Assembly (NCBI RefSeq): GCF_001648555.1
Contig: NZ_LQXM01000023.1
Location: 61,001 to 125,000, forward strand
DNA length: 64,000 bases
Source of the DNA: Rossellomorea aquimaris TF-12
GTDB taxonomy: Bacteria; Bacillota; Bacilli; Bacillales; Bacillaceae_B
Direction of reading: 5' to 3'
The notes under the pieces were generated by a model. The model searched no databases. It had not been told where the DNA came from and worked only from the letters and a program-made list of their open reading frames with translations. Shown here piece after piece: positions 51,870 through 61,766 of this stretch (within the stretch, counting starts at the first letter, position 1; each line of letters starts with the position of its first letter). A program made the position numbers and the translations under genes.

Positions 51870-53672
51870 CTACTCAACCGTAACCGACTTCGCCAAGTTA
51901 CGCGGCTTATCTACATCACAGTCGCGGTGTAGAGCAGCGTAGTAAGAGATTAATTGTAATGGGATGACAGAGATAAGAGGTGTTAACATTGGATGTACCT
52001 CTTGTAAGACGAAGCGATCTTCTTCGTCTTCTAAGCCTTTCATGGAAATGATGCAAGGGTTTGCTCCACGAGCAACTACCTCTTTTACATTTCCTCTAAT
52101 GCTTAGGTTAACAGCTTCTTGTGTTGCAAGTGCAACCACTGGTGTCCCTTCTTCGATAAGGGCGATGGTACCGTGCTTCAACTCTCCTCCAGCAAATCCT
52201 TCTGCTTGGATGTAAGAGATTTCTTTAAGTTTTAGTGCTCCTTCTAGTCCTACGTAATAGTCCAGGGAACGACCGATAAAGAAACAGTTACGAGTTGTTG
52301 ACAGGTACTCACGAGCGATTTCTTCAAATTCTTCTTTTGTATCGCAAAGTGCTTCCATAGCAGTAGCAACGATTCCAAGCTCTTGAACGAGATCAAAGTC
52401 TTCGATGTGTCCACATGCTTGACCTGTTACATGAGCTAGAATAGCTAATACAGCCAGTTGCGCTGTGTATGCTTTTGTAGAAGCAACGGCAATTTCAGGT
52501 CCTGCATGAAGAAGGAGAGTATAATCCGCTTCACGAGAAAGGGTAGAACCCGCTACATTCGTAATCGTTAAGGCTCTGTGTCCAAGCTCTTTGATTTGAA
52601 CAAGTACGGAACGGCTGTCTGCTGTTTCACCACTTTGAGAAATAAAGATAAATAATGGCTTCTCAGAAAGTAAAGGCATGTTGTAGCTGAATTCACTTGC
52701 TACATGCACTTCAACAGGGATTTTTACACTTTTTTCGATGAATTGCTTTCCAACCAGACCAGCGTGATAACTTGTTCCACATGCGATGATGTAGATACGG
52801 TCCGCTTCGTTCATTGCTCCAACGATTGGTTGGTCAATGTGAAGCTCGTCATTATTGTTTTGGTACGCTTGAATGATTTTACGCATGACAAGTGGCTGTT
52901 CATCGATTTCTTTTAGCATGTAGTGAGGGTACGTTCCTTTTTCGATATCACTTGCATCGATTTCAGCAGTGTAAGGAGCACGTTCCATTACTTCACCGAT
53001 CAGGTTTTGAATTTCGACCTTTTCTTTTGTCACGATGACCATTTCTTTATCCATCAGTTCAACAAATTGGTCTGTTACTTGAATCATAGCCATAGCATCA
53101 CTTGCTACAACATTAAAGTCTTCTCCAAGACCGACTAGTAGTGGACTTTTATTTTTTGCTACAAAGATGGTTTCATCGTTTTCAGCATCTAAAAGAGCAA
53201 TAGCGTATGAACCTTTCAGAAGCATTAGAGTTTGACGGAATGCTTCCTCTACCGTATTTCCTTCTTCTACAATCTTTTCAATTAGTTGAACGATTACTTC
53301 AGTATCGGTTTCACTTTTGAAAGATACGTCCGTTAAATATTCACGCTTAAGCTGAGAATAGTTTTCGATTACTCCGTTATGAACGATTGTAAAACGACCT
53401 GAAGTACTTTGGTGAGGGTGAGCATTTAGTTGGCTAGGTACACCGTGGGTTGCCCAACGAGTGTGACCAATTCCAGTGTTACTCGAAACGCTCTCATCAA
53501 CAGCACTACGAAGGTCAGCAATACGGCCTTTTTCTTTGAATACATGAATTCCTTCATTGTTTTGAACCGCTATCCCCGCTGAGTCATACCCACGGTATTC
53601 AAGCTTTTCAAGACCTTTTAAAAGAATTTCCTTTGTATCTGAGTTTCCGATATATCCTACAATTCCACACAT
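51870..53672 (-). CDS. glmS: Glutamine-fructose-6-phosphate aminotransferase
   Basis: A 600-residue cytosolic enzyme making glucosamine-6-phosphate, first step to UDP-GlcNAc. The glutaminase domain starts MCGIVGYIG with nucleophile Cys2 after Met removal, and [11 protein letters not shown] and NAHPH follow. Two SIS domains hold [12 protein letters not shown] and SQSGETADS; the protein ends NLAKSVTVE. The ATG at 53672 is chosen because a longer frame would run into the ribozyme, and GGGAGGAAAT precedes it. Control is by the glmS ribozyme in the leader. Confidence 0.97.
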   Translation of the reverse strand: MCGIVGYIGNSDTKEILLKGLEKLEYRGYDSAGIAVQNNEGIHVFKEKGRIADLRSAVDESVSSNTGIGHTRWATHGVPSQLNAHPHQSTSGRFTIVHNGVIENYSQLKREYLTDVSFKSETDTEVIVQLIEKIVEEGNTVEEAFRQTLMLLKGSYAIALLDAENDETIFVAKNKSPLLVGLGEDFNVVASDAMAMIQVTDQFVELMDKEMVIVTKEKVEIQNLIGEVMERAPYTAEIDASDIEKGTYPHYMLKEIDEQPLVMRKIIQAYQNNNDELHIDQPIVGAMNEADRIYIIACGTSYHAGLVGKQFIEKSVKIPVEVHVASEFSYNMPLLSEKPLFIFISQSGETADSRSVLVQIKELGHRALTITNVAGSTLSREADYTLLLHAGPEIAVASTKAYTAQLAVLAILAHVTGQACGHIEDFDLVQELGIVATAMEALCDTKEEFEEIAREYLSTTRNCFFIGRSLDYYVGLEGALKLKEISYIQAEGFAGGELKHGTIALIEEGTPVVALATQEAVNLSIRGNVKEVVARGANPCIISMKGLEDEEDRFVLQEVHPMLTPLISVIPLQLISYYAALHRDCDVDKPRNLAKSVTVE

Positions 53673-53764
53673 AAATAAATTTCCTCCCTGAATGAAAAGG
53701 GGGCAAAGTCTCTCACTGGGGACAGATTGCCCCCTCATCTCTATTGTCATTAGTATTTACTTTG

Positions 53765-53925
53765 GTCACATTTTTCTTCCTTTTGTCCATTAAGTTACCT
53801 CAATGTTTTGAGAAAGAAACTTTCGGCTCGGTGACTTCGAGAACCGGGAGGCATCCGCCGAACGGTCGATAGAACCTCCACCTCGTCAACTAAGCTGTGT
53901 TGCTGCTTAGTCCTGGCGCTTTATA
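53765..53925 (-). promoter_or_regulatory. glmS ribozyme (glucosamine-6-phosphate-activated)
   Basis: The minus strand reads AAAGCGCCAGGACTAAGCAG at the 5' end, then AGTTGACGAGGTGGAGG, TTCGGCGGATGCCTCCCGG, and stems P4 (TTCTTTC...GGAAGAAA) and P4.1 (CATTGAGGTAACTTAATG). These are the conserved blocks of the glmS self-cleaving riboswitch. Cleavage is predicted between 53920 and 53919, 5' of the GCGCC. Bound glucosamine-6-phosphate triggers cleavage and loss of the glmS message. Confidence 0.95.
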
Positions 53926-54014
53926 AAAAATATAATATAATACAATCCACCTTTCCTTCTTGACTGGCGTATTACGTAGTATTTCCATTTTTTTAGAAAA
54001 ATGAAAACAAAATC

Positions 54015-54044
54015 ATCATACACTTTTAGGTTTCCTTTCGTCAA
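54015..54044 (-). promoter_or_regulatory. glmS promoter
   Basis: TTGACG (54039-54044), 18-nt spacer, TATGAT (54015-54020) on the minus strand, about 90 nt before the ribozyme. Confidence 0.6.
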
Positions 54045-54142
54045 TAGAAATTTAACGAATTGAGGAAGTTGTTACCTCCTTGTTATGTTCCCGACATACT
54101 TGAGAACGAAACCTATTTGGATAAAGAATCCTCTAATAAAAT

Positions 54143-54176
54143 ATGCATAAGAAGTCCGATTGGACCCCTTATGCAT
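54143..54176 (-). terminator. Intrinsic terminator after glmM
   Basis: ATGCATAAG...CTTATGCAT, 9-bp outer stem with an inner GTCC/GGAC pairing, then ATTTTATT on the minus strand. Confidence 0.8.
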
Positions 54177-54190
54177 GTATTTAGAACTTC

Positions 54191-55540
54191 TTATTCATTT
54201 AATCCCATTTCTTTTTCTACTACATTGGCAATTTCGGTTACGTATTGCTCACATAATTCCTCAGTTGGAGCTTCAGCCATCACACGAACCAGAGGCTCTG
54301 TTCCAGATGGGCGAACAAGAATACGTCCGTTTCCATTCATTTCTTCTTCCACTTTATCAATCACTTGCTTCACAGTTGTATTATCCGTTACATGGTGCTT
54401 ATCTGTTACACGAACATTGACAAGCTTCTGCGGAAACTTCTGCATTTCCCCTGCCAGTTCAGATAGTGGTTTTCCAGTAGATTTCATGATATTCACAAGC
54501 TGAATTCCTGTTAAAAGCCCGTCTCCCGTTGTGTTGTAATCTAAGAAAATGATATGTCCGGACTGTTCTCCACCAAGAGAATAGCCGTTGTTCTTCATTT
54601 CTTCTACTACATAACGATCTCCAACAGCGGTTTGAATGCTTTGAATTCCGTTTTCTTCAAGTCCTTTATGGAAACCAAGATTACTCATCACAGTTGAAAC
54701 CACCGTAGACTGCTTTAAACGTCCTTCAGACTTTAAGTATTTTCCACAGATGTACATGATTTGGTCTCCGTCTACAATCTCTCCATGCTCATCAATGGCA
54801 ATAATACGGTCTCCATCGCCATCAAAGGCAAGTCCAAGATCTGCACCTTTTTCCTTCACCATTTCAGCAAGGGTTTCAGGATGAGTAGAGCCAACGCCTT
54901 CGTTAATATTTAATCCGTTAGGAGAAGCTCCCATTGTGGAAATATCTGCATCTAAATCAGCAAACAAGTGTGTCGCTAGGGCAGATGTTGCTCCGTGGGC
55001 ACAATCTAAAGCGATATGTATGCCATCGAAATCCTCGTCGACTGTTTGTTTTAAGTACTGAATATACTTTTGACCACCCTCGAAGTAGTCGCTTACTTGT
55101 CCTAAATCTGCTCCTACTGGACGTGGCAGATTGTCTTGGGTTTGATCTAATAAATCTTCTATTTCTGCTTCTTGTGCGTCTGATAATTTAAAACCATCAG
55201 GGCCGAAGAATTTAATTCCGTTATCCGCTACTGGATTATGAGAAGCTGAAATCATCACACCAGCTTGTGCACCTAGTGCCTTCGTCAAGTAAGCTACACC
55301 TGGAGTTGAAATAACACCTAATCGCATAACCTCAGCACCGATTGAAAGCAGCCCTGCTACAAGAGCTCCTTCTAACATATGTCCAGAAATACGAGTATCT
55401 CTACCAATTAATATTTTGGGACGAGTAGCGTCCTTCGTCAGAACATATCCACCAAAACGTCCAAGCTTAAATGCTAATTCCGGTGTTAATTCTGTGTTCG
55501 CTACACCTCTTACTCCATCAGTTCCAAAATACTTACCCAT
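54191..55540 (-). CDS. glmM: Phosphoglucosamine mutase
   Basis: A 449-residue enzyme converting glucosamine-6-phosphate to glucosamine-1-phosphate for UDP-GlcNAc. It begins [15 protein letters not shown]. The phosphorylated Ser lies in MISASHNP (Ser100), the metal loop is FDGDGDR, and the sugar loop GGEQSGHI. The C-terminal phosphate loop reads [15 protein letters not shown] at 55540 has AAAGGAGAG at about 7-9 nt; an ATG two codons earlier is too close. Last gene of the cdaA-cdaR-glmM unit, which links c-di-AMP control to wall precursor synthesis. Confidence 0.97.
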   Translation of the reverse strand: MGKYFGTDGVRGVANTELTPELAFKLGRFGGYVLTKDATRPKILIGRDTRISGHMLEGALVAGLLSIGAEVMRLGVISTPGVAYLTKALGAQAGVMISASHNPVADNGIKFFGPDGFKLSDAQEAEIEDLLDQTQDNLPRPVGADLGQVSDYFEGGQKYIQYLKQTVDEDFDGIHIALDCAHGATSALATHLFADLDADISTMGASPNGLNINEGVGSTHPETLAEMVKEKGADLGLAFDGDGDRIIAIDEHGEIVDGDQIMYICGKYLKSEGRLKQSTVVSTVMSNLGFHKGLEENGIQSIQTAVGDRYVVEEMKNNGYSLGGEQSGHIIFLDYNTTGDGLLTGIQLVNIMKSTGKPLSELAGEMQKFPQKLVNVRVTDKHHVTDNTTVKQVIDKVEEEMNGNGRILVRPSGTEPLVRVMAEAPTEELCEQYVTEIANVVEKEMGLNE

Positions 55541-55565
55541 TGTCATTCTCTCCTTTTTTCAGCAC

Positions 55566-56807
55566 TTATGCTGATGTGTTCTTTTCTTTAATTTGTATTC
55601 TTACTGTCTTCTGAGACAGATTCCAATCAATATTCTCAGGTCCTGCGGCATCTATTTCTACTTCGTGTTCACCAGGCTCAAGCCCCGAAAGGTCAAGGTC
55701 TAAAGTAAAATCATCTTTTGTTATTTTACCGACCTCATCACTGCGACCTTTAAGTGAAACATCCACGGATCCAGCTTCAGGGGATACGATGGTATATTCG
55801 TACTCTTCCCCTAAGCCTTGAGGAGTCAGCTTTAAACCGGATAACCTTTTTTGTTCTGTTGTTGTGACGTCTACCTTTATCTTCACTTCTTCAGGTGCAA
55901 CCTTGTTTAACCCATCTTGTAATGAAAGTGGAACCGTCAAGGTTGTATCCTTCGTAATTTTGCTTAAATCGACTTGGGCTACTAGCTCTTTAATCGAGTC
56001 CAGCACTTCTTGTCTGCCAAAGATTGCAGCTTCCTTCGGTTCAACCGAGATAGACTCCAATGTTGTTCCCTCTGGCAAGCTTCCCTTTTCTTTTATGACA
56101 ACAGGAACATCCTTGCTAGGGTTTATAACGGAAACCGTTACGTCTACCACTTCTGGTTCAATGGAGACATTTAATTTATTTAACTCTCGATCAAGCACCT
56201 GTACTTTCGCTTCTCGTGTTAGGTTCTCATTGATTTCTTCATTAATATCTAAAGTGGCTTTCACATAAGCAATTTTTTCTACTTCGTCTTTAGATCCGGT
56301 TACTTTCACCGTTTTCGGTTTAACCGCTAAGCCCTCTGCTTCAAAGCCATTTGATAAGAAACTTTCATTAAACTCAGGATCAACGGAAAATTCCTTCGTG
56401 ATTTTCTCTTGAACCGACACATTTACAAAATCAGGATCAAGCTTCACCTCAAGTTTTTCAGAAAGATTATCTGTTTTGATTTGAACTTGATGTTCGCCGA
56501 TACCGAGCTCATTTAAATCTACATACACCTGAAAATCCTTTAAGGTTTTCGTAGGTTGAACGATCGATTTTGGTCCTTCAACCGTCACATTGACCGTTTC
56601 AGGTAAGCCCGTTACGACTAAGTTTTCACTGTCATAGAAGACTTCGAGAGGCACATCTCGAATTGTTTCAATGGCAGTCTGAGAGTTATTATTACTATTG
56701 TTAGCGTCCGTCTGAAAATCATCAAAATTAACAGACAGGTAGAGAATACAGGCTAACATTAATCCAACGACTCGCATGAACCAACGACTTTCCATGAATT
56801 TATCCAT
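55566..56807 (-). CDS. cdaR: CdaA regulator (YbbR-domain protein)
   Basis: A 413-residue membrane protein with one N-terminal transmembrane helix (VVGLMLACILYLSVNF) and YbbR repeats outside the cell. Four repeats can be seen, each with a pattern like xVxVxGPxxxV / L(D/P)xxxVxVxV. CdaR binds CdaA and changes its activity. ATG at 56807 has GGAGGGGG upstream and overlaps the cdaA stop by 8 nt (ATGGATAA), as in B. subtilis. Confidence 0.93.
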   Translation of the reverse strand: MDKFMESRWFMRVVGLMLACILYLSVNFDDFQTDANNSNNNSQTAIETIRDVPLEVFYDSENLVVTGLPETVNVTVEGPKSIVQPTKTLKDFQVYVDLNELGIGEHQVQIKTDNLSEKLEVKLDPDFVNVSVQEKITKEFSVDPEFNESFLSNGFEAEGLAVKPKTVKVTGSKDEVEKIAYVKATLDINEEINENLTREAKVQVLDRELNKLNVSIEPEVVDVTVSVINPSKDVPVVIKEKGSLPEGTTLESISVEPKEAAIFGRQEVLDSIKELVAQVDLSKITKDTTLTVPLSLQDGLNKVAPEEVKIKVDVTTTEQKRLSGLKLTPQGLGEEYEYTIVSPEAGSVDVSLKGRSDEVGKITKDDFTLDLDLSGLEPGEHEVEIDAAGPENIDWNLSQKTVRIQIKEKNTSA

Positions 56808-57636
56808 TTTCTTTTTTCCCCCTCCAACTCCATTTCGTTGAGGAAGCATTTGTTTTATCGCCTATAAGCTCGACAGTAAGAATTTCTCTGAAGCGCTCCA
56901 GAGAAAGGTCGCGATGTAACTCTCCATTTTTCGTAATAGAGATAGCTCCCGTTTCTTCTGATACTACAATGGTAATACTATCTGTCACTTCACTTACCCC
57001 TAAAGCGGCTCTGTGTCTTGTTCCTAATTCCTTCGAGATAAACGGACTCTCTGATAGAGGAAGGTAGCAAGCCGCTGCGGCGATTTGCTGCTTCTGAATA
57101 ATCACCGCTCCATCATGAAGAGGCGTATTCGGGATAAAAATATTGATGAGTAGCTGAGAAGTGATTCTTGCATCCAGGGGAATACCTGTTTCGATGTAAT
57201 CACTCATTCCGGTTTCTCTTTCCAGTGTAAGGAGTGCCCCAATACGACGCTTCGCCATGTAGCTTACGGCCTTTGTCATGGATTCAATCATCTGCTCCTG
57301 TTCTTCTTCCTCTTGAAGACCACTTCTAGAGAACAATCGCCCTCTACCTAGCTGTTCAAGAGCCCTTCGAAGCTCAGGCTGAAAAATGATAATAATGGCA
57401 AGGAATCCCCACGTCAGAGCTTGACCCATGATCCACCCTAAGGTTTCTAACCCAAAGATACTACTCAAGCCTCTTACAATGATTATGACAAATATACCTT
57501 TTAATAATTGAACGGCTTTCGTTCCTTTTATCAGCATAATTAATTTATAGATTACAAACCAGACGACAAGTATATCTACTATATCAGAGACATAATCCAG
57601 CGCGGAGTAACCTGAAAAAACATCAAAAAACGGCAT
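56800..57636 (-). CDS. cdaA: Diadenylate cyclase
   Basis: A 278-residue membrane enzyme that makes c-di-AMP from two ATP. Three transmembrane helices (about 20-95) precede the DAC domain with LHDGAVII (DGA at 175-177) and GTRHRAALG (RHR 207-209), both catalytic signatures. The ATG follows TTGGAGGAT. First gene of cdaA-cdaR-glmM; c-di-AMP controls potassium and osmotic balance in Bacillales. Confidence 0.96.
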   Translation of the reverse strand: MPFFDVFSGYSALDYVSDIVDILVVWFVIYKLIMLIKGTKAVQLLKGIFVIIIVRGLSSIFGLETLGWIMGQALTWGFLAIIIIFQPELRRALEQLGRGRLFSRSGLQEEEEQEQMIESMTKAVSYMAKRRIGALLTLERETGMSDYIETGIPLDARITSQLLINIFIPNTPLHDGAVIIQKQQIAAAACYLPLSESPFISKELGTRHRAALGVSEVTDSITIVVSEETGAISITKNGELHRDLSLERFREILTVELIGDKTNASSTKWSWRGKKENG

Positions 57637-57805
57637 ATTACATCCTCCAATAGCTTAATCGAAGCGTAAGCCGCCATGTGGCTTCTACAATTTCGTAACT
57701 TTAATATTATATCACAAAATCTCTATGTCAAAGCAAAGATACCCATGGCTGCATTATTCTATCTATCTCCAAGCATTAACCTACGTTTCTTCAAAAGAAT
57801 TCTAC

Positions 57806-57844
57806 AAAAAAACCGACATGGATTGAGGAACCTCATAGCATGTC
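57806..57844 (-). terminator. Intrinsic terminator of sigW-rsiW
   Basis: GACATG...GAGGTTCCTC...CATGTC hairpin then GGTTTTTTT on the minus strand. Confidence 0.8.
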
Positions 57845-57893
57845 AGTCCTTTATTAGGGACGGACCTACTTTTTCCATCCCCTCTATTTTATC

Positions 57894-58526
57894 TTACTTT
57901 TCTTCAAGTTGCGAATTTCCCCAATTTAACGCATCTTTCGTCCCTTGTTTTATCTGGTACCAAAGCCACTCAAAGGCTGCATCAATTTCTTTAATTTCAC
58001 CTGTCACCGTTCCTGCGGATGCGAGGTATTGTTGTCCATTAATGACGGTTACATCCCCAGATACTTTACCTTCTATCTTTACATCACCGTTCCGGACAGT
58101 TAGGTCTCCCTCTACCACTTTCCCTTCAGGTACGACCACTGTATGGTCCTGAACGACTATGTTTTCATTTTTCGTGAACGAAAAATCCTGATCATCATTC
58201 CATGATGTTAGGAAGCTTCCAGTCATCAGCACGAGGAAAAGTGCGGCAGCTGTGACTAATGGATGATGGCGTAGCCACCTCTCCATCCCTACTTTTTTCT
58301 TTTCTTTCGGTAATTTTGCCATTACTTTACTCGTAAAGTCATCTGAGGCGCTTATATGAGAAGTACTTTGAACAAAGGCTATCGCTTTTTTCAGCTCATG
58401 AAAATGATGCTGACAATCTTCACAGGATTGCACATGTTGTTTTAGTACTTTTTCGTTATCACTCGACAAATCTCCATCTAAATAATCGTGCATGTACTCG
58501 ATGATTTCTTCAGGACAAGGTTTCAT
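57894..58526 (-). CDS. rsiW: Anti-sigma-W factor
   Basis: A 210-residue single-pass membrane protein. The cytosolic zinc-binding anti-sigma domain has HVQSCEDCQHHF (HxxxCxxC). A transmembrane helix (about 90-108, PLVTAAALFLVLMTGSFL) follows, and the outer domain has short beta repeats (VVEGDLTVRNGDVKIEGKVSGDVTV) as in B. subtilis RsiW. It holds SigW inactive until regulated proteolysis under envelope stress. ATG at 58526 follows AAAGGGTG. Confidence 0.95.
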   Translation of the reverse strand: MKPCPEEIIEYMHDYLDGDLSSDNEKVLKQHVQSCEDCQHHFHELKKAIAFVQSTSHISASDDFTSKVMAKLPKEKKKVGMERWLRHHPLVTAAALFLVLMTGSFLTSWNDDQDFSFTKNENIVVQDHTVVVPEGKVVEGDLTVRNGDVKIEGKVSGDVTVINGQQYLASAGTVTGEIKEIDAAFEWLWYQIKQGTKDALNWGNSQLEEK

Positions 58527-58541
58527 GATCACTCACCCTTT

Positions 58542-59105
58542 CTACAATGATCGTAATTGTTTACGGAGAGCTTCACGCCCTCTATGTACTCTCGTTTTTA
58601 CTGTTCCTAATGGTAAGTCTAGTATTTCACTGATTTCCTGAAGAGGAAGCTCCTCAATATATTTCAATACAATTACGGATCGATACTTCTCTGGTAATTT
58701 AGAAATCTCCGTTTGGATGGTCTCCTGCAGCTCTAAATTCTCTACTTCATCCTCTGGCAGTTGAACATCCGCCGCCACTTGTGAGTACATGGTTAATCCT
58801 TCTGTACCAGCTACCTCTGCATCTAAATAATAATCAGGTTTCTTTTTTCTAATCCGGTCAATGCAAAGATTTGTAGCAATACGAAATAGCCATGTCGAAA
58901 ATTTCCGATTTTGATTAAAAGTTTCAATGTTTATATAAGCCCTAATAAAGGCTTCTTGTGAAATATCTTCTGCCTCATGACGATTTCCTATCATACGGAA
59001 GCAGATTTGAAACACTTTATCTTTGTATAGCTCGACTAGTTCAGCAAAGGCGTTTTGATCACCCTTCAATACTTGTTTTATCCGTTTTTTCACTAACGCT
59101 TCCAT
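58542..59105 (-). CDS. sigW: ECF RNA polymerase sigma factor SigW
   Basis: A 187-residue ECF sigma factor. Region 2 reads DKVFQICFRMIGNRHEAEDISQEAFIRAY and FSTWLFRIATNLCIDRIRKKKP. Region 4 reads LPEKYRSVIVLKYIEELPLQEISEILDLPLGTVKTRVHRGREALRK. It runs the cell-envelope stress and antimicrobial resistance regulon. Its own promoter type is found just upstream (59140-59166), so it is autoregulated. Co-transcribed with rsiW. Confidence 0.97.
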   Translation of the reverse strand: MEALVKKRIKQVLKGDQNAFAELVELYKDKVFQICFRMIGNRHEAEDISQEAFIRAYINIETFNQNRKFSTWLFRIATNLCIDRIRKKKPDYYLDAEVAGTEGLTMYSQVAADVQLPEDEVENLELQETIQTEISKLPEKYRSVIVLKYIEELPLQEISEILDLPLGTVKTRVHRGREALRKQLRSL

Positions 59106-59139
59106 TTCCCTACCCCCGCTCTATGCGGCTATATTTATA

Positions 59140-59166
59140 TACGTATAACCCTATAAAAAGGTTTCA
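59140..59166 (-). promoter_or_regulatory. SigW-type autoregulatory promoter
   Basis: Minus strand TGAAAC (59161-59166), 17-nt spacer, CGTA (59140-59143). This is the ECF sigma-W signature, 35 nt before the sigW start codon. Confidence 0.85.
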
Positions 59167-59273
59167 ATTTTTTTCATAATATAATCCTAACAAATTTTTA
59201 ACAAAAAATGTTTACATTTATTAGAAAAGGGGTATAAAGGAACTAATTATTTTTATTTCGGGAGGATCTGAAC

Positions 59274-59435
59274 ATGCGAGGTAGAGTAAATGATCTATTA
59301 CTTCAAATTGAAGACTGTCGTCGTCAAATGGTGGAACTAGCACTTAGGTCTTCCTTTGCAGATGACCAGGTAGTTGATTTGAGTACTCGTCTTGACGATC
59401 TATTAAATCAATATCAAGTCGTAAAGCCCCATTGA
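59274..59435 (+). CDS. Spo0E-family aspartyl-phosphate phosphatase
   Basis: A 53-residue protein starting MRGRVNDLLLQIEDCRRQMV. It has a two-helix Spo0E layout: helix 1 IEDCRRQMVELA, a turn with SFADDQVV, and helix 2 with the signature SxxxD in LSTRLDDLLNQYQ. Members dephosphorylate Spo0A~P and delay sporulation. The ATG follows GGGAGG. It lies divergent to sigW and converges with rocF; a strong terminator follows it. Confidence 0.85.
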   Translation: MRGRVNDLLLQIEDCRRQMVELALRSSFADDQVVDLSTRLDDLLNQYQVVKPH

Positions 59436-59448
59436 AAGAAAATAGAAA

Positions 59449-59482
59449 AAGGCTGAGAATCTTCGTGAGATTCTCAGCCTTT
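59449..59482. terminator. Bidirectional intrinsic terminator
   Basis: AAGGCTGAGAATC/GATTCTCAGCCTT, 13-bp stem, between the Spo0E-like gene and rocF. Confidence 0.9.
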
Positions 59483-59501
59483 TATAGTGCGGATCTTCTT
59501 T

Positions 59502-60404
59502 TTATAACAATTTCTCTCCAAACAGAGAGCCCATTAGTGCGACTGCAACAGTAGCTGTCTTGTTCTTTTCATCCAGGATAGGGTTTACTTCAACAAACTC
59601 TGCTGACGTAACTACACCTGACTCTTCCAGCATTTCCATTGCTAAATGACTCTCACGGTAGCTAATACCACCAAGAACCGGTGTTCCAACTCCCGGGGCA
59701 TCGCTTGGATCTAATCCATCTAAATCAAGAGATAAATGCACTCCATCAGTTTTATCCTTCAAGTAACCAATCGCTTCATCCATTACCTTCGTCATTCCTA
59801 AACGATCGATTTCATGCATCGTATATACTTTAATACCCTTTTCCTTGATTAATACTCTTTCACCTTCATCAAGGGAACGAGCTCCGATGATCACGATATT
59901 TTCAGGTTTGATTTTTGGAGTGAATCCTCCGATACTTGTCAGCTCTTCATGACCTATTCCAAGACTGACTGCCAGGGGCATTCCATGGATGTTCCCGGAA
60001 GGTGATGTATCCCCCGTATTTAAATCACCGTGTGCATCATACCAAATAACCCCTAAATTTTCATAGTGAGAAGAAACTCCTGCTAACGTTCCGATTGCAA
60101 TACTGTGGTCCCCTCCAAAGATTAATGGGAAGTCTCCACTAGCGATCGCATCCTTTACTTTGTTTGATAATTTCTCACTCGCTTCAGCAACCGCTTTCAA
60201 ATTTCTCAAGTTCGTATCTGGATTATTATGTACTCTCTCCGCTTGACCAATTTCAATATCACCCAGGTCATTAATTTCATATCCAAGGTTCTCCAGTCTT
60301 TCTACAACTCCAGCATAGCGAATGGCGCTTGGACCCATGTCAACGCCTCTTCTCATCTGCCCTAAATCCATTGGTACTCCGATAATTGAAATATTTTTGT
60401 TCAT
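59502..60404 (-). CDS. rocF: Arginase
   Basis: A 300-residue enzyme splitting arginine to ornithine and urea with two manganese ions. Metal-binding blocks are FGGDHSIAIGT (97-101), YDAHGDLN (123-127) and SLDLDGLDPSDAPGVGTPV (225-243). GMPLAVSLG and GARSLDEGE complete the family pattern. It stands alone, not in a rocDEF operon. The ATG follows AAGGAGG. Confidence 0.96.
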   Translation of the reverse strand: MNKNISIIGVPMDLGQMRRGVDMGPSAIRYAGVVERLENLGYEINDLGDIEIGQAERVHNNPDTNLRNLKAVAEASEKLSNKVKDAIASGDFPLIFGGDHSIAIGTLAGVSSHYENLGVIWYDAHGDLNTGDTSPSGNIHGMPLAVSLGIGHEELTSIGGFTPKIKPENIVIIGARSLDEGERVLIKEKGIKVYTMHEIDRLGMTKVMDEAIGYLKDKTDGVHLSLDLDGLDPSDAPGVGTPVLGGISYRESHLAMEMLEESGVVTSAEFVEVNPILDEKNKTATVAVALMGSLFGEKLL

Positions 60405-60545
60405 TGTTGTTTCCTCCTTACCCTAATGTCTGTCTCTCTCTATTGTATCCATAATATGAGCAATGACTCAACTGGACAGGATTGTGTATATATATGCGTG
60501 TAGGTTTTGGGAAGGGGGGACGCTGTTTGAAAAGGGTAGGGGGTG

Positions 60546-60710
60546 GATGATAATAAAGGATTAGAGGTGAAAATAAGTCTTTAGAGTTGATAATATAGCA
60601 ACTTAGTTACTAATAAAAAAAATACCAATTTCATTGTTGATAATAATTCCTTAAATGTTGATAATAAAATCCCAAAAGTTGATAATAAATCTTCAATTCT
60701 CGATAATAAA
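60546..60710. repeat. Degenerate array of TTGATAATAA with 20-21 bp period
   Basis: Copies start at 60547, 60567, 60587, 60607, 60637, 60658, 60679 and 60700. The last group of four keeps TTGATAATAA almost unchanged (the final copy reads TCGATAATAA). Spacing is 20-21 bp except for one 30-bp step. This fills most of the gene-free stretch 60405-60857; I see no ORF or RNA there. Confidence 0.65.
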
Positions 60711-60857
60711 AATCCAATCTTTTTAAACAGATACAAAATTCTCACTTAAATACGATGATTCTTGTTCTTCACACACAAAAAAGTAACACTTTCATTATAC
60801 TTAAAGGCAGAATGATTACTTTTTCTTAATAAAATCAATTAAAATCACCAAAATACA

Positions 60858-61247
60858 CTATAAAAATCGTTTTCTTTCCTCAGGAGAAGGCAGCATACAA
60901 CTTTCTTTTTCACCAAACCATTTATATCTATTTTTAGCAACGATATCATAGAAAAAATCTCTAATTGGCTTTGGAATAACCAAGAATATAGTGAGAATCT
61001 TCCACGCCCCTGTTATGTTCTTACAAACTCTTAGTGCTGCTGAGGATTTGAAATAACAATCGGACTCTTCAATCAGAATAAAACTATCTATATCTTTTGG
61101 AGAATTGCATCTCTCGAGAAGCCTTTTCCCTATTTCACTTTGCAACGAAGCAAATTTGAAATGTCCTTCTGGATCTCTTTTGATAATAAATTGAACACTT
61201 TTATCGCAAAAATTACACTCTCCATCAAATAAAATTATCTTTTCCAT
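60858..61247 (-). CDS. DCC-family (DUF393) thiol-disulfide oxidoreductase-like protein
   Basis: A 129-residue protein with the DCC signature LFDGECNFCDKSVQFI, whose CxxC (Cys13/Cys16 region) gives a thioredoxin-like redox site, and ASLQSEIG and FKSSAALRVC further on. The family's partner is unknown. The DNA is AT-rich. It follows the tRNA cluster and its terminator on the same strand. Confidence 0.85.
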   Translation of the reverse strand: MEKIILFDGECNFCDKSVQFIIKRDPEGHFKFASLQSEIGKRLLERCNSPKDIDSFILIEESDCYFKSSAALRVCKNITGAWKILTIFLVIPKPIRDFFYDIVAKNRYKWFGEKESCMLPSPEERKRFL

Positions 61248-61307
61248 ACCAATCCCACCTTTTTTGTCAGTATAACACTTTGTACTAACTCATAAAAACA
61301 ATAAAAA

Positions 61308-61337
61308 AACCTCAAATCTCCTAAAAGATTCGAGGTT
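61308..61337 (-). terminator. Terminator of the rRNA-tRNA transcript
   Basis: AACCTCGAATCT/AGATTTGAGGTT stem with an eight-T run on the minus strand, 75 nt after tRNA-Ala. Confidence 0.8.
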
Positions 61338-61411
61338 CATGTCGTATGTATGGTTATTTTATTCCGCAAAGCTTCGTAAGCGGATAGATATTTTGCTTCC
61401 GCAAAAATCTT

Positions 61412-61487
61412 TGGTGGAGCCTAGCGGGATCGAACCGCTGACCTCCTGCGTGCAAAGCAGGCGCTCTCCCAGCTGAGCTAAGGCCCC
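61412..61487 (-). tRNA. tRNA-Ala (TGC)
   Basis: 76 nt including encoded CCA; anticodon loop CTTTGCACG gives TGC; full cloverleaf arms GGGGCCT/AGGCTCC and GTTCGATCC. Confidence 0.96.
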
Positions 61488-61543
61488 ATATTTAGATAGA
61501 AAAAATCTCACACCTAACGTAGCATGTGAGAAACGATCTTTGA

Positions 61544-61616
61544 TGAGCCATGAAGGACTCGAACCTTCGACCCTCTGATTAAAAGTCAGATGCTCTACCA
61601 ACTGAGCTAATGGCTC
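61544..61616 (-). tRNA. tRNA-Lys (TTT)
   Basis: 73 nt; anticodon TTT in GACTTTTAATC; acceptor GAGCCAT/ATGGCTC. The 3' CCA is not encoded (TCA follows). Confidence 0.96.
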
Positions 61617-61621
61617 ATAAA

Positions 61622-61696
61622 TGGCTGGGCTAGCTGGATTCGAACCAACGCATGTCGCAGTCAAAGTGCGATGCCTTACCGCTTGGCTATAGCCCA
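61622..61696 (-). tRNA. tRNA-Gln (TTG)
   Basis: 75 nt with CCA; anticodon TTG in CACTTTGACTG; acceptor TGGGCTA/TAGCCCA. Confidence 0.96.
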
Positions 61697-61766
61697 ATAT
61701 GAATGAGTTCTATGCATAAAAAAGGGACATTTATATGATGTCCATTTTACACACTAATATACAAAA

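Noticed and set aside
53673..53750. Upstream extension of glmS
   Set aside because: The enzyme must begin with Met-Cys for the glutaminase nucleophile; the extension approaches the ribozyme and has no ribosome binding site.
60546..60710. CRISPR array
   Set aside because: Repeat core only 10 bp, degenerate, 20-21 bp period; no cas genes.
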